Source: Conyzicola nivalis (GTDB lineage Bacteria; Actinomycetota; Actinomycetes; Actinomycetales; Microbacteriaceae). Taken from it: DNA of 64,000 bases. Position numbers and translations under genes: made by a program. Positions 18,645 through 27,357 of this stretch are shown here, piece by piece; the stretch's first letter is position 1, and every line of letters begins with the position of its first letter. The stretch lies in the NCBI RefSeq assembly GCF_014639655.1, contig NZ_BMGB01000001.1, positions 1,318,882-1,382,881 of the forward strand, written 5' to 3'. The notes under the pieces are model-generated. The model was not told where the DNA came from and made no database searches. It saw nothing but the letters and a program-made list of their open reading frames with translations.

Positions 18645-18872
18645 ATGGTTCTCATTTCACCGAGCCGCAAGCCTGCGTCCGACCGCGCCGTGAGTGTCGC
18701 GATGATCGACGACGAACTCTTCGCCCTGCTCACACCCAACGAAACCCTCGGCTACGTGCACAAAGTGGGCCGCGTCTACGTCGCACTGCGCGGCGCCGAC
18801 TACAACCACGCTGTCGAGGTCGGCCAGACGCTCTCCCGCGAACGCGCCATCGAAATCGTGCGCGCCGCCTAG
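18645..18872 (+). CDS. Small hypothetical protein
   Basis: Protein of 75 aa, start MVLISPSRKPASDRAVS, with VAMIDDELFALLTPNETLGY and KVGRVYVALRGADYNHAVEV. No signal peptide or membrane segment, and I do not recognise the family. GAGGA is about 13 nt upstream of ATG 18645, longer than ideal. Third of three short genes in a row that appear lineage-specific; ends 19 bp before the acyl-CoA synthetase start. Confidence 0.55.
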   Translation: MVLISPSRKPASDRAVSVAMIDDELFALLTPNETLGYVHKVGRVYVALRGADYNHAVEVGQTLSRERAIEIVRAA

Positions 18873-18891
18873 CTTCAATAGAGTGGTCCTC

Positions 18892-20604
18892 GTGACCACC
18901 TACACGCCTCGCCCTTGGCTGGCCAGCTACGCCCCCGGAGTGCCGCACGAGATCGAGCTCCCCGAGGGATCGCTCTTCGACCTCGTCGAACGCTCCATCC
19001 GCGAATTCCCCGACAATGTCGCCCTGGAATTCTTCGGCGCGACCACCACCTACCGCGAGCTGGGCGAGCAGATCTCGCGCGCCGCCGAGGGACTGCGACG
19101 ACTCGGCGTGAAGAAGGGCGACCCGGTCGCCCTCGTACTGCCGAACGCGCCCCAGCACATCGTGGCCTTCTACGCCGTGCTGCGCCTCGGGGCCATCGTC
19201 GTCGAGCACAACCCGCTCTACACTCCCCGCGAGCTGCGCCACCAGTTCGAAGACCACGGCGCGCGCTTCGTGATCGCCTGGAACAAGGTCGTCGAGACTA
19301 TTCAGGCGTTTCCCTCGGATGTCGCGGTCGAAACGATCATCTCGGTCGACGTCACCCGGGCTATGCCGCTCCTGACGCGAACGCTCCTGCGCCTGCCCAT
19401 CGCCAAGGCGCGGGAGTCGCGCGGCGCCCTCACCACGAGTGTGCGCGGCACCGTCCTCTGGAAGGACCTGCTCGACCACAAGCCGATCGCGGACAAGGTC
19501 GCACGCCCGGGCGCCGACGATGTGGCGCTTCTGCAGTACACGAGCGGCACGACCGGCACACCCAAGGGCGCGACCCTCACCCATCTGAACCTCACGGTGA
19601 ACGCCGCGCAGTCCCGCGCCTGGACCCCGACCGTCCCTCGGGGTACCGCCGTCGTCTACGCCGTGCTGCCGATGTTCCACGCCTACGGCCTCACGCTCTG
19701 CCTCACCTTCGCGATGAGCATGGGCGCGCGACTCGTGCTGTTCCCGAAGTTCGACCCCGACCTCGTGCTCGCCGTCGTGAAGAAGCGCCCGGCGACGTTC
19801 CTCCCGGCCGTGCCGCCGATCTACGAGCGGCTCACGAAGGCCGCCGCCGACAAGGGCGTATCGCTCGCCGGCATCGAGATCTCCATTTCCGGGGCCATGC
19901 CGCTGTCGGCCGCCGTGGTCGAGCCGTGGGAGGCCGCGACCGGCGGATACCTCGTCGAGGGCTACGGTCTCTCCGAGACCTCCCCCGTGCTGATGGCGAA
20001 CCCGGTGGCGCCCAGCCGCCGAGCCGGAACCGTCGGCCTGCCCCTGCCCAACACCGAGGTGCGGGTCGTCGACCCCGAGAACCCCGAGATAGACCGGGCC
20101 CCTGGCGAGGCCGGCGAGCTGCTCGTGCGTGGTCCGCAGGTCTTCAGCGGGTACTGGCGTAAGCCGGAAGAGTCGGCGGCCGTGTTCGTCGCATCCGCCG
20201 ACGACGGCGCGCACTGGTTCCGCACCGGTGACATCGTGAGCATCGATGCCGACGGCTTCGTCAGCATCGTCGACCGCATCAAGGAGCTCATCATCACGGG
20301 CGGCTTCAACGTCGCCCCCAGCGAGGTCGAGGAATGCCTGCGGGCTTTCCCCGGCATCGCGGATGCCGCCGTGGTCGGCCTGCCCGACGGCCACAGCGGC
20401 GAGGCGGTCGTCGCGGCGGTCGTGCTCGAGCCCGGCGCCGAACTCGACGCCGAGGCGGCCCGCGCCTTCGTGCGCGAGAACCTCACGCCCTACAAGGTGC
20501 CGAAGCGTCTCGTCGTCGTCGAGGCGCTGCCCAAGTCGCTGATCGGCAAGGTGCTGCGCCGCGAGGTGCGCACGAACCTGCTCGACGCCGACCAGGGCGC
20601 GTGA
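18892..20604 (+). CDS. fadD: Long-chain fatty-acid--CoA ligase
   Basis: AMP-forming acyl-CoA synthetase of 570 aa that activates fatty acids with ATP and CoA for beta-oxidation or lipid synthesis. The ATP motif LLQYTSGTTGTPKGATLTHL, the acyl-adenylate motif VEGYGLSETSPV, FRTGDIVSIDADGFVSIVDR and the terminal LPKSLIGKVLRREVR Lys are all present. Start at GTG 18892, with TAGAGT 7 nt upstream (leaderless layout); GTG 18883 is an alternative in frame. Its TGA overlaps the ATG of the next membrane protein. The exact chain-length preference is not visible. Confidence 0.9.
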   Translation: MTTYTPRPWLASYAPGVPHEIELPEGSLFDLVERSIREFPDNVALEFFGATTTYRELGEQISRAAEGLRRLGVKKGDPVALVLPNAPQHIVAFYAVLRLGAIVVEHNPLYTPRELRHQFEDHGARFVIAWNKVVETIQAFPSDVAVETIISVDVTRAMPLLTRTLLRLPIAKARESRGALTTSVRGTVLWKDLLDHKPIADKVARPGADDVALLQYTSGTTGTPKGATLTHLNLTVNAAQSRAWTPTVPRGTAVVYAVLPMFHAYGLTLCLTFAMSMGARLVLFPKFDPDLVLAVVKKRPATFLPAVPPIYERLTKAAADKGVSLAGIEISISGAMPLSAAVVEPWEAATGGYLVEGYGLSETSPVLMANPVAPSRRAGTVGLPLPNTEVRVVDPENPEIDRAPGEAGELLVRGPQVFSGYWRKPEESAAVFVASADDGAHWFRTGDIVSIDADGFVSIVDRIKELIITGGFNVAPSEVEECLRAFPGIADAAVVGLPDGHSGEAVVAAVVLEPGAELDAEAARAFVRENLTPYKVPKRLVVVEALPKSLIGKVLRREVRTNLLDADQGA

Positions 20605-21050
20605 TGGGCCGCACCCCGCGCGAGCGTGCCGCACGGCTGTGGCGCTGGTGCCTCGCCGCGGTCCTTGCCGGCGTCGTGGTCGCCGTCGTCAGCGGGTTCC
20701 TTCCGGCCGGGGCGTTCGTACTGTCGATCGTGGCCGCCGCGCTCTTCGTCGCCGCGGTGTTGATCGGCGCGATCGCGGAGAACCAGACGACCCGTCGACC
20801 GGAGCTGACGTGGATCGTCGCGGGCATCCTGGTCGTCTGGGTCGCGAACAGCGCGCTCTACCTGCACCTCGTCGTCGAGGCCAACTCGCTCGTCGGAACC
20901 GTGCCGCCGCAGGAGGCCATCGATCTGCTCGGCACCCTTTTCGCCGCCGGAACGACGGCGCTCGTCGCGGCCGTGATCCTCACCGTCGCCGGCTGGGTGC
21001 TTCGCCCGGGCCGTTGGTCGTCGCTGCACGGCCCGAGCGGCCAGTCGTAG
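20604..21050 (+). CDS. Four-helix hypothetical membrane protein
   Basis: Integral membrane protein of 148 aa with about four transmembrane stretches (LAAVLAGVVVAVVSGFL, FVLSIVAAALFVAAVLIGAI, LTWIVAGILVVWVANSALYL, ALVAAVILTVAGWVL). The N-terminus is basic (MGRTPRERAARLWR), so it probably faces inside. Family not recognised. ATG 20604 overlaps the fadD stop (TGATG), so it is translated with fadD and may act with it. Confidence 0.65.
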   Translation: MGRTPRERAARLWRWCLAAVLAGVVVAVVSGFLPAGAFVLSIVAAALFVAAVLIGAIAENQTTRRPELTWIVAGILVVWVANSALYLHLVVEANSLVGTVPPQEAIDLLGTLFAAGTTALVAAVILTVAGWVLRPGRWSSLHGPSGQS

Positions 21051-21053
21051 CGG

Positions 21054-21566
21054 CTAGGCCGTCGGGATCGGGAACACCAGCAGCGTGCTGCTCGCCGTCG
21101 CCACGGTGCGGCCCTGCCCGTCAAGCACGACCGCCTCGGCGAACGCGACCCGAGACCCCGGCTTGACGACGGTGCCGACCACGGTGAGCGGCCCGGTCGT
21201 GGTACTCACCGCGCGCAGGTAGCTCACCTTGATCTCGAGCGACGTGTAGCCGGTGCCCGCCGGCAGCGTGGTCTGCACCGCGCAGCCCGCCGCCGAGTCG
21301 AGCACGGTGCAGACGAACCCGCCGTGCACCGAGCCGATGGGGTTGTAGTGCGACTCGTCGGGGTGGCAACTGAACGTCGCCGTTCCCGGTCCCACCGACT
21401 CGAGGTTCATGTTCATCAGGGTCGCGATCGGCGGCGGCGGGATCTCGCCGTCGATCATCGCCTGCAGGTAGTCGATGCCGGGCATCGTGGCGGCGCGGGA
21501 GGCGCCGATCATCGGATCGTCCCACTCGACGGTGCGGGTGCGAACGACGTTGTTCTCTGGGGTCAT
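21054..21566 (-). CDS. PaaI-family acyl-CoA thioesterase
   Basis: Hotdog-fold thioesterase of 170 aa that hydrolyses acyl- or aryl-CoA. The signature HYNPIGSVHGGFVCTVLDSA is clear, followed by YTSLEIKVSYLRAV and GRTVATASSTLLVF. ATG 21566 is preceded by CACACT at 6 nt (leaderless layout). It converges with the gene at 20604 with only 3 bp between. Proximity to fadD suggests fatty acyl-CoA metabolism, but the strands differ, so no operon. Confidence 0.88.
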   Translation of the reverse strand: MTPENNVVRTRTVEWDDPMIGASRAATMPGIDYLQAMIDGEIPPPPIATLMNMNLESVGPGTATFSCHPDESHYNPIGSVHGGFVCTVLDSAAGCAVQTTLPAGTGYTSLEIKVSYLRAVSTTTGPLTVVGTVVKPGSRVAFAEAVVLDGQGRTVATASSTLLVFPIPTA

Positions 21567-21581
21567 GTCCCCAGTGTGCTG

Positions 21582-22421
21582 CTAGGCCGGATCGGTGACA
21601 AAGTCGATGAGCTGTTCGACTCTTCCGAGCAGCGCCGGCTCCAGATCGTTGTAGGAATTCACCTGACCGAGAATGCGCTGCCAGGCGCGGGCGATGTCGG
21701 CCTGATCGTCGTGCGGCCAGCCGAGCGCGGCGCAGATGCCGTGCTTCCACTCGATTCCCCGCGGGATGACGGGCCATTCACGCAGACCCAGCCGGGCCGG
21801 CTTGACCGCCTGCCAGACGTCGATATACGGATGCCCGACGACGAGAACGTGGGATCCGTGCGGTCCGCGCGCCACGGCATCCGCAATTCTGCTCTCCTTC
21901 GAATTCGGCACCAGGTGGTCGACCAGCACACCCAGCCTGCGGGATTTCGCGGGGCCGAACTGTGCGACCAGGTTCACCAGATCGTCGACGCCCTCGAGGT
22001 ATTCGACGACGACACCCTCGACGCGCAGGTCGTGGCCCCAGACTTTTTCTACGAGCTCCGCGTCGTGGCGGCCCTCGACGTAGATGCGGCTCGGCAGGGC
22101 TACGCGGGCCGCGACATCCGTGACCCTGATCGACCCGGAGGCGCTGCGTCCCGGCCCGGCCGCCTTGCGCACCGGCGCGCCCAGGGTGATCCGTGCGCCG
22201 TCGACCAGGAAGCCGCCGCCGAGCGGGAAGGCGCGGATCTTGCCCGCGCGATCCTCCAGTTCGACGCTCCCGCTCTCGATGCGCACGATCGCGCCGACGA
22301 AACCGGTCGCGGCGTGTTCCAGCACGAGATCGCGTTCGGCGGGCACCACGGGCGCGGTGCCGACGACGGGGCGCTTCGTGAAACCGACGAGCGGGTCCGA
22401 ACCGTAACGGTCGTACGTCAC
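21582..22421 (-). CDS. DUF3097 family protein
   Basis: Protein of 279 aa, conserved among actinobacteria and of unknown function. It starts MTYDRYGSDPLVGFTKRPVV and carries PLGGGFLVDGARITL, YVEGRHDAELVEKVWG (a TOPRIM-like EGRHDAE), LVDHLVPNSKESRIAD and VVGHPYIDVWQAVKP. The EGRxDAE and DHLVP blocks look like a toprim core with acidic residues for metal, suggesting a nuclease or primase-like activity; this is inference. GTG 22421 has AGGAGA 8 nt upstream, overlapping the stop of the preceding small gene (22425), so the two form an operon. Confidence 0.82.
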   Translation of the reverse strand: MTYDRYGSDPLVGFTKRPVVGTAPVVPAERDLVLEHAATGFVGAIVRIESGSVELEDRAGKIRAFPLGGGFLVDGARITLGAPVRKAAGPGRSASGSIRVTDVAARVALPSRIYVEGRHDAELVEKVWGHDLRVEGVVVEYLEGVDDLVNLVAQFGPAKSRRLGVLVDHLVPNSKESRIADAVARGPHGSHVLVVGHPYIDVWQAVKPARLGLREWPVIPRGIEWKHGICAALGWPHDDQADIARAWQRILGQVNSYNDLEPALLGRVEQLIDFVTDPA

Positions 22422-22424
22422 GGT

Positions 22425-22721
22425 CTAGTTCTCCTGGAAGGAGGGCTCCGCGACGTAGGGCGGAGCGAGGTGCAGGTACTTCTCGTGCACCTGGGCGCTC
22501 GTGTGGCCCGTCGTGCCGTCGAGGTGGGTCTGCGGCGAGTCGAATTCGACGATCCACATGCGCGTGGGCCCGCCCGAGTTGGTGACGCGCTGGATCGCCG
22601 CGCCGCCCGAGCCGACGATGACGCCGCTGGGCTCTTCCGGCCACGGCGAGGGGTCGTCTTCCGACACCGCCTCGACGTAGACCTGGGCGCCGATTCCGAA
22701 GTCGAATGTTTCGGTAGTCAT
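22425..22721 (-). CDS. Hypothetical protein upstream of DUF3097 gene
   Basis: Soluble protein of 98 aa starting MTTETFDFGIGAQVYVEAVS, with GVIVGSGGAAIQRVTNSGGP and RMWIVEFDSPQ. A short beta-rich domain is likely, but I do not recognise a family. ATG 22721 is preceded by GATGGAGTC, so GGAG is 2 nt from it; an ATG-proximal alternative is not seen. The stop lies 3 bp before the DUF3097 GTG, and its last codons contain that gene's ribosome binding site. Confidence 0.6.
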   Translation of the reverse strand: MTTETFDFGIGAQVYVEAVSEDDPSPWPEEPSGVIVGSGGAAIQRVTNSGGPTRMWIVEFDSPQTHLDGTTGHTSAQVHEKYLHLAPPYVAEPSFQEN

Positions 22722-22745
22722 GACTCCATCTTCGCGCACGCGACG

Positions 22746-23210
22746 CTAGGCCCCCGCCTGACGTGCCGCCCTCGCGCGACTCTGCTGGCGAAGCCGGTTC
22801 GCCGCCGGCCAGGTGATGACCAGCGCGAGCAGAACGCCGAGCACGGTTCCGAGGCCGTTCGACAGCAGGTCGCGCGGGTCCGACACCCGGTCGGAGAGCC
22901 AGATGCCCTGGGCGAGCTCGATCCAGCACGAGGCGAGAACGCCGGCGAAGATGCCCGCCCACCACAGCCGCCGACCGAGCAGCAGGACGACGAAGACGCC
23001 CATCGGCACGAAGAGCGCGACATTGGCCATGAATTCGACCCTGGCGAAGGTGAGGAAGTCGGTGTCGGCGTTCGATTGGAAGGCCCGCACGACCCGCTGC
23101 AGCAAGGAGAACGTGCGCTCGCTGGTGTTCGACGGCGTGAGGGTGAGCCAGGCCAGGGTTCCGAGGTACGCCAGGGTCACAACGCTGACGATCGGGTGGC
23201 GACGGAACAC
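22746..23210 (-). CDS. VanZ-family membrane protein
   Basis: Membrane protein of 154 aa with four hydrophobic segments and the VanZ signature pattern: FLTFARVEFMANVALFVPMG, then CWIELAQGIWLSDRVSDPRD and LLSNGLGTVLG. VanZ-like proteins confer low teicoplanin resistance in some hosts, but most family members are of unknown role. GTG 23210; GACGAT lies 6 nt upstream, matching the leaderless pattern seen elsewhere in the window. Not linked to any vancomycin-resistance genes. Confidence 0.82.
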   Translation of the reverse strand: MFRRHPIVSVVTLAYLGTLAWLTLTPSNTSERTFSLLQRVVRAFQSNADTDFLTFARVEFMANVALFVPMGVFVVLLLGRRLWWAGIFAGVLASCWIELAQGIWLSDRVSDPRDLLSNGLGTVLGVLLALVITWPAANRLRQQSRARAARQAGA

Positions 23211-23314
23211 AATGCCATCGTCTCAGTCCCGCCTCCGCGGTAAGTGGGAGAAGGGTGCACGCGACGTGTGAGCGGAGTCCTGCGGCGCAGGCCCGCCTCG
23301 GGCAGGATGGAGGA

Positions 23315-23602
23315 ATGGACAAGCCCCAGATCGAGCACGAGCCCGCACGCAAGCAGTACACCCTGACCCTCGACGGGTCAGAGATCGGCTACGCGAGGTA
23401 CGAAGACACCGAGACCCAGCGCGTCTTCACGCACACCGTGGTGCAGCCGGAGTTCGGCGGGCGTGGATTCGCTTCCACACTGGTCGAGTTCGCGGTCGCG
23501 GATGCGCGCTCCGAGGACAAGCGCATCGTCGGCGAATGCCCGATGGTCGCGCACTGGCTCGGCAAGCACCCGGAGCTCGCCGAGTACGTGGACGAGGTCT
23601 AG
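23315..23602 (+). CDS. Small GNAT N-acetyltransferase (YjdJ/COG2388 type)
   Basis: Protein of 95 aa, the size of the minimal acetyl-CoA-binding GNAT group. Motifs: YTLTLDGSEIGYARYEDTET, FTHTVVQPEFGGRGFASTLV (the acetyl-CoA loop PEFGGRGFAS) and GECPMVAHWLGKHPELAEYV. The substrate is not known. ATG 23315 has GGAGGA immediately upstream and CAGGAT 6 nt upstream, so either ribosome binding or leaderless start is possible. Single gene. Confidence 0.82.
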   Translation: MDKPQIEHEPARKQYTLTLDGSEIGYARYEDTETQRVFTHTVVQPEFGGRGFASTLVEFAVADARSEDKRIVGECPMVAHWLGKHPELAEYVDEV

Positions 23603-23625
23603 GCGCCGCGCTCAAGGCGCGGCAC

Positions 23626-25146
23626 CTAGGCGCCGAGAAAGCCGGTCGTCAGCAGTTCGCGCACGCTCGGCAGCACCTCGGCCAGCAGCTCGTCGCCGTC
23701 GACCTCGAGCAGCTGGGCGACCGCCGAACAGATGGCGCCCAGCGGGAGCTCGCCGTCGCACGCGCCGACCACCGGGGCCAGCGCCGTGCCGAGCGGGAAG
23801 GTGCGCCCGAAGCCCGCGCCCTGGCGCAGGTCCATCACCGTCGGATCTTCGTCGCCCGGCCAGTAGTGCCGCTCCTCGGTGACGTCGCCGGCCACGACGA
23901 ACGCCGTACGCGCGAGCTCGGTGTCGGACAGTGACGCCTGCAGGTCGTGGGCGGCCAGGGTCGACGCCACGTGCACGCCGAGTCCCGCCGGGTTGTTGCC
24001 CAGCCCGCCGTGCAGGCGTTCCATCCGGCGCAGGGTCGGTGCGCCCGACACGGGCCGCCGCAGCGTGACGTACCCGAACCCGATGCCCGTGACGCCGCGC
24101 GCGGCGAAGTCGTCGAGCCATGCCGCGTACAGCGCGTCGAACTCGTCGGTGCGGGGCAGGATGCCGCCGTCGCGGATCCAGGTCTCGGCGTAGAGAGCTG
24201 CGTCCTGCACCTCGCGCTCCACGATCCAGGCGTCGAGGCCGGTGCCGTCGAGCCAGGCCGCCACGCGGTCGAAAGCGTCGGTGCCGTCGCGGTACTCCCA
24301 GTTGCCGAGCAGCTGGGCGACGCCGCCCGGCGCGAGATGGGTTGCCGCGTCGGAGATGACGGATGCGACGAGCGCGTCACCGACCAGGCCACCGTCTCGG
24401 TACTCGTACGACGGCACGCCCTCGCCGCGCGGGGTGATCACGAACGGCGGGTTCGACACGATCTGGTCGAACGTCTCACCGGCGACCGGTTCGTAGAGGC
24501 TGCCCGCCCGGAACTCGATCGTGCCGACCCCGTTGAGCTCGGCGTTGAACCGCGCGAGTTCGAGGGCGCGCCCCGAGATGTCGGTAGCGATCACGTGCCT
24601 GGCGTGGCGCGCGGCGTGCAGCGCCTGGATACCGCAGCCGGTGCCGAGGTCGAGCACCCGGTCGACCTTTGTGCCGACCATGAGCCCGGCGAGCGTCATC
24701 GACGCGCCCCCGACACCCAGCACGTGGTTTTCGGGGATGGCGCGGCGCAGAGCCGCCTCGCCGAGGTCGGACGCGATCCACCAGCTGCCGGCGCCGAACT
24801 CGTCGACGAACCCGTGCGGGCGCAGATCGACGAGCGGTACCGCGTTCTCGCCGTCGAGACGCACGAGGCCGAGGGCGAGGGCACCGTCGACACCGAGTGT
24901 CGGGAGCGCGGCCGCGAGCCGTGCCGCCGGCACGGGCAGGCCGAGCACGAACACGGTCGCGAGCGCGCCGACACCGCCCGCCGTGACCACCGCGCGCCGC
25001 GCCGGTTCGCGCTGTCCGCGACGGAGCGCGGAAGCGGCATCCGCCCCCCACAACGAATCGACGGTTTCGGCGGTGTACCGGGCGGCGAAGAGGTCGTCGC
25101 GCAGGAGGGCGATCAGGGCGGAAGTCACTGCGACATTCAACCTCAT
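23626..25146 (-). CDS. Class I SAM-dependent methyltransferase, HemK-like, with N-terminal extension
   Basis: Protein of 506 aa. The middle has a clear Rossmann methyltransferase core: VLDLGTGCGIQALHAARHA (SAM loop), then ATDISGRALELARFNAEL and QIVSNPPFVITPRGEG with the NPPF motif of N6-adenine or glutamine methyltransferases. The first 150 residues (SALRRGQREPARRAV and following) look like the wing-type N-terminal domain common in actinobacterial members, and the last 200 residues form an extra domain. The target may be protein Gln, rRNA or DNA. Start ATG 25146 is tentative; GTG codons nearby give similar lengths. Confidence 0.8.
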   Translation of the reverse strand: MRLNVAVTSALIALLRDDLFAARYTAETVDSLWGADAASALRRGQREPARRAVVTAGGVGALATVFVLGLPVPAARLAAALPTLGVDGALALGLVRLDGENAVPLVDLRPHGFVDEFGAGSWWIASDLGEAALRRAIPENHVLGVGGASMTLAGLMVGTKVDRVLDLGTGCGIQALHAARHARHVIATDISGRALELARFNAELNGVGTIEFRAGSLYEPVAGETFDQIVSNPPFVITPRGEGVPSYEYRDGGLVGDALVASVISDAATHLAPGGVAQLLGNWEYRDGTDAFDRVAAWLDGTGLDAWIVEREVQDAALYAETWIRDGGILPRTDEFDALYAAWLDDFAARGVTGIGFGYVTLRRPVSGAPTLRRMERLHGGLGNNPAGLGVHVASTLAAHDLQASLSDTELARTAFVVAGDVTEERHYWPGDEDPTVMDLRQGAGFGRTFPLGTALAPVVGACDGELPLGAICSAVAQLLEVDGDELLAEVLPSVRELLTTGFLGA

Positions 25147-25292
25147 CGGTGGAGCGGGCACGAACCGGCGGGCAATTCTCTGCCGATCGTTCGACCTCGG
25201 TCAACCCCCGGGAGGCCCCGTTCGCGGGCGACCTACCGTTAACCGCAGTGGCCGCGGCGTGCGCCCGCACCACGCAGGAGGTGCTTTACATC

Positions 25293-25628
25293 ATGCGGCG
25301 CGTTTACTACTCGAGCGGTTCGATGCTGACGGGCGACTCGATCGCCCACGCGGTGATGGAGTACGCCGAAGCTCTAGCGAAAAACGGCCGCGCCGACATC
25401 GTCGAGATTCCGGTCGTCTTCGCCTCTGGCCGCAGCGGCACGGCGACCCTGCTGATCGGGCCGTCGAGCCAGCTGGCCAGCGTCACCGAGGAGTCCGATA
25501 TCCGCGAGCCGTCCGACGACACTCTCGTCGACGAACTGCGGCAACGCGCGATGCGGCTCGGCAGCCCACGACCGGGCGAGCAGCAGCAGTACGCCGACTT
25601 CCTATCGGTGCACGAAGACTACGAGTGA
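25293..25628 (+). CDS. Hypothetical protein, Microbacteriaceae type
   Basis: Protein of 111 aa starting MRRVYYSSGSMLTGDSIAHA, then VMEYAEALAKNGRADIVEIP and TATLLIGPSSQLASV. The MLTGD and VMEYAEALA blocks resemble small Microbacteriaceae proteins of unknown role, often encoded singly. No signal or membrane segment. ATG 25293 has GGAGG about 11 nt upstream; GTG 25281 is the alternative. Divergent from the methyltransferase, with about 150 bp between. Confidence 0.6.
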   Translation: MRRVYYSSGSMLTGDSIAHAVMEYAEALAKNGRADIVEIPVVFASGRSGTATLLIGPSSQLASVTEESDIREPSDDTLVDELRQRAMRLGSPRPGEQQQYADFLSVHEDYE

Positions 25629-25638
25629 TCGGAAGGGA

Positions 25639-25941
25639 TCAGCCTTCCGGCTCTTCGACGATGCGCAGGCCACCGGGGCTGTTCGCGCTGACCGTCAGGG
25701 CCTCGAGCCAGAGGCGGTTGACGGCCGGCGGCTGGGATTCGGGGTACTTGAAGTAGAGGGGGATGGAACGGTGCATCCAGATGCAGCTGCGGCCGTCGCC
25801 TACGCCGGGGGCGTCTTTCCACGAGAAGAGAAAGCCCTCGTCGCGTCGGAGCTTTGCGACGATGACGGCCTGCAGGTGAGCCAGTACTCGATCGTCGAAC
25901 TCGATCTCAAGGTTTGCGTTTCCATAAACCAGCGTTCCCAC
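25639..25941 (-). CDS. DUF7882-type small protein, second copy
   Basis: Protein of 100 aa and paralogue of the gene at 18191-18532. The same motifs are present: TLVYGNANLEIEFDD, RVLAHLQAVIVAKLRRDEGF, LFSWKDAPGVGDGRSCIW, MHRSIPLYFKYPESQPPAVN and RLWLEALTVSAN. The two share roughly half their residues by eye. No ligase motif is seen. GTG 25941 was chosen by alignment with the paralogue start; upstream codons in frame reach 25974. Function unknown; convergent with the gene at 25293. Confidence 0.68.
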   Translation of the reverse strand: MGTLVYGNANLEIEFDDRVLAHLQAVIVAKLRRDEGFLFSWKDAPGVGDGRSCIWMHRSIPLYFKYPESQPPAVNRLWLEALTVSANSPGGLRIVEEPEG

Positions 25942-26026
25942 GAGGCCCCCGCTTTCTAACTTCTGTTGCTTCACTCAGGCGCGCAGAACCCTGCGACACG
26001 TGGCATGAGCCTACGACGAAAAGATA

Positions 26027-26049
26027 CGTGGGCTCAGTTTACGCCCACG
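26027..26049. promoter_or_regulatory. Inverted repeat in divergent promoter region
   Basis: CGTGGGC and GCCCACG separated by 9 bases, within the roughly 225 bp between the DUF7882 gene (minus) and the TetR gene (plus). It may be an operator for the TetR protein or simply a hairpin; no other structure was seen in the stretch. Confidence 0.35.
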
Positions 26050-26165
26050 AAGGCAATTGTCGACGCATGCCGGGGCGGGGCGACCAGCGTCGCTGTGTCG
26101 CACGGGTTCGATGTGTACCCTGTCCACATGACAGTTCGCCGTCGCCCCGCGTGCGGGGGCACCCC

Positions 26166-26804
26166 GTGACAGAGCCGGCCACTGCGCTGCCGCGCGAGAC
26201 CTACCGGCACGGCGACCTGCGCCAGGCCCTCATCACCGCCGGCCTCGAGCTCGCCCGCGAAGGCGGACCCGATGCCGTGATCCTGCGCGAGGCGACCCGC
26301 CGGGTCGGAGTCTCCCCCAATGCCGCGTACCGCCACTTCGCCGACCGGCACGCACTGTTGTCGGCCGTTTCGGCGAGCGCCCAGGGATTCGCCGCCGACT
26401 CGATGGCAGCGGGCATTGCAGAGCGCGGTTCGGATGACGCGGCCACCGCCGCGCGCGGCCGGCTGCGCGCCGTCGGGGAGGGCTATCTGCGTTTCGCCCG
26501 CGAGCAGCCGGGACTGTTCCGCGCCGCGTTCACCGTGCCGGACGACCTGTCGAACTCGGGCTCGCCGGAGAAGGCGGGTGCCGCGGGCCTCACGCCGTTC
26601 CAGATCCTCAGCGCGACGCTCGACGAACTCGAGCGCGCGGGTGTACTGCCCGCCGAGCGCCGCGCGGGCGCCGAGCTGCACGCGTGGTCGGCCGTGCACG
26701 GTCTCGGCATGCTCATCATCGACGGCCCCTTGCGCGGGCTCACTGCCGAGATGATGGACGGAGCGACCACCCGACTGCTCGACATGGTCGATCGCGGGAT
26801 CTAG
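26166..26804 (+). CDS. TetR/AcrR-family transcriptional regulator
   Basis: Regulator of 212 aa. The N-terminal HTH is clear: YRHGDLRQALITAGLELARE, GPDAVILREATRRVGVSPNA, AYRHFADRHALLSAVSA. The rest is a helical ligand-binding domain with the TetR_C_33-like ending ELHAWSAVHGLGMLIIDG. GTG 26166 was chosen because the family begins shortly before YRHGDL. It sits next to an inverted repeat that could be its own operator. The genes it controls are unknown; the FBP-domain gene follows on the same strand after 58 bp. Confidence 0.88.
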   Translation: MTEPATALPRETYRHGDLRQALITAGLELAREGGPDAVILREATRRVGVSPNAAYRHFADRHALLSAVSASAQGFAADSMAAGIAERGSDDAATAARGRLRAVGEGYLRFAREQPGLFRAAFTVPDDLSNSGSPEKAGAAGLTPFQILSATLDELERAGVLPAERRAGAELHAWSAVHGLGMLIIDGPLRGLTAEMMDGATTRLLDMVDRGI

Positions 26805-26862
26805 GGCTCCGCGACCGAGCGCGATGTACGCTCAATTTCACCGCCAACGCCCCGAGGAGATC

Positions 26863-27357
26863 GTGAAGCCGCTCAGCGAAACCGACATCCGCGACAGCTT
26901 CGTCAACGCGACGCGGGGTGAGATCGAACGCATCCCCCTCCCCGGCCTGCACGAGGTGCTCTGGGACAGCCGCGAATACCTGGGCTGGCGCGACCCGCAG
27001 GCCCGGCAACGCGGCTACCTCGTGCACTGGTCGGGCGACACCCCGGTGGGCATCGTGCTCCGGGCGTCCGAGGTCGCCCTGAGCCACGGCATCTCGGCCA
27101 TGTGCGCACTCTGCCGCACCGCGCAGCCTTCGCACCAGGTGACCATGTTCTCCGCCCCGCGCGCGGGCGAAGCGGGCCGCAACGGCAACACCGTGGGGAC
27201 CTACATCTGCGACGACCTGGCCTGCTCGATGATCATCCGCATAGCGCCCGCGGCACAGCCGATGCATCCCGACCCGGCCGAGGTCATCTCCAGCCGCGCC
27301 GAGGGGCTCCTCGGGCGGGTGAACGCCTTCACGGCCGACATCATGCGCACGGCCTGA
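26863..27357 (+). CDS. FBP-domain protein (EF-G-binding zinc finger type)
   Basis: Protein of 164 aa with the treble-clef FBP domain at its C-terminal half: CALCRTAQPSHQVTMFSAPR and YICDDLACSMIIR supply two Cys pairs for zinc. The FBP family is named for fusidic-acid resistance proteins (FusB) that bind elongation factor G, but actinobacterial members are mostly uncharacterised. GTG 26863 has GAGGAG upstream; ATG 26824 in the same frame lies before the ribosome binding site. Its TGA overlaps the ATG of the phosphoesterase gene. Confidence 0.82.
   Translation: MKPLSETDIRDSFVNATRGEIERIPLPGLHEVLWDSREYLGWRDPQARQRGYLVHWSGDTPVGIVLRASEVALSHGISAMCALCRTAQPSHQVTMFSAPRAGEAGRNGNTVGTYICDDLACSMIIRIAPAAQPMHPDPAEVISSRAEGLLGRVNAFTADIMRTA

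Noticed and set aside
18730-20634. 634-codon open frame on the minus strand
   Set aside because: Antisense to fadD; no motif; composition of a shadow frame.
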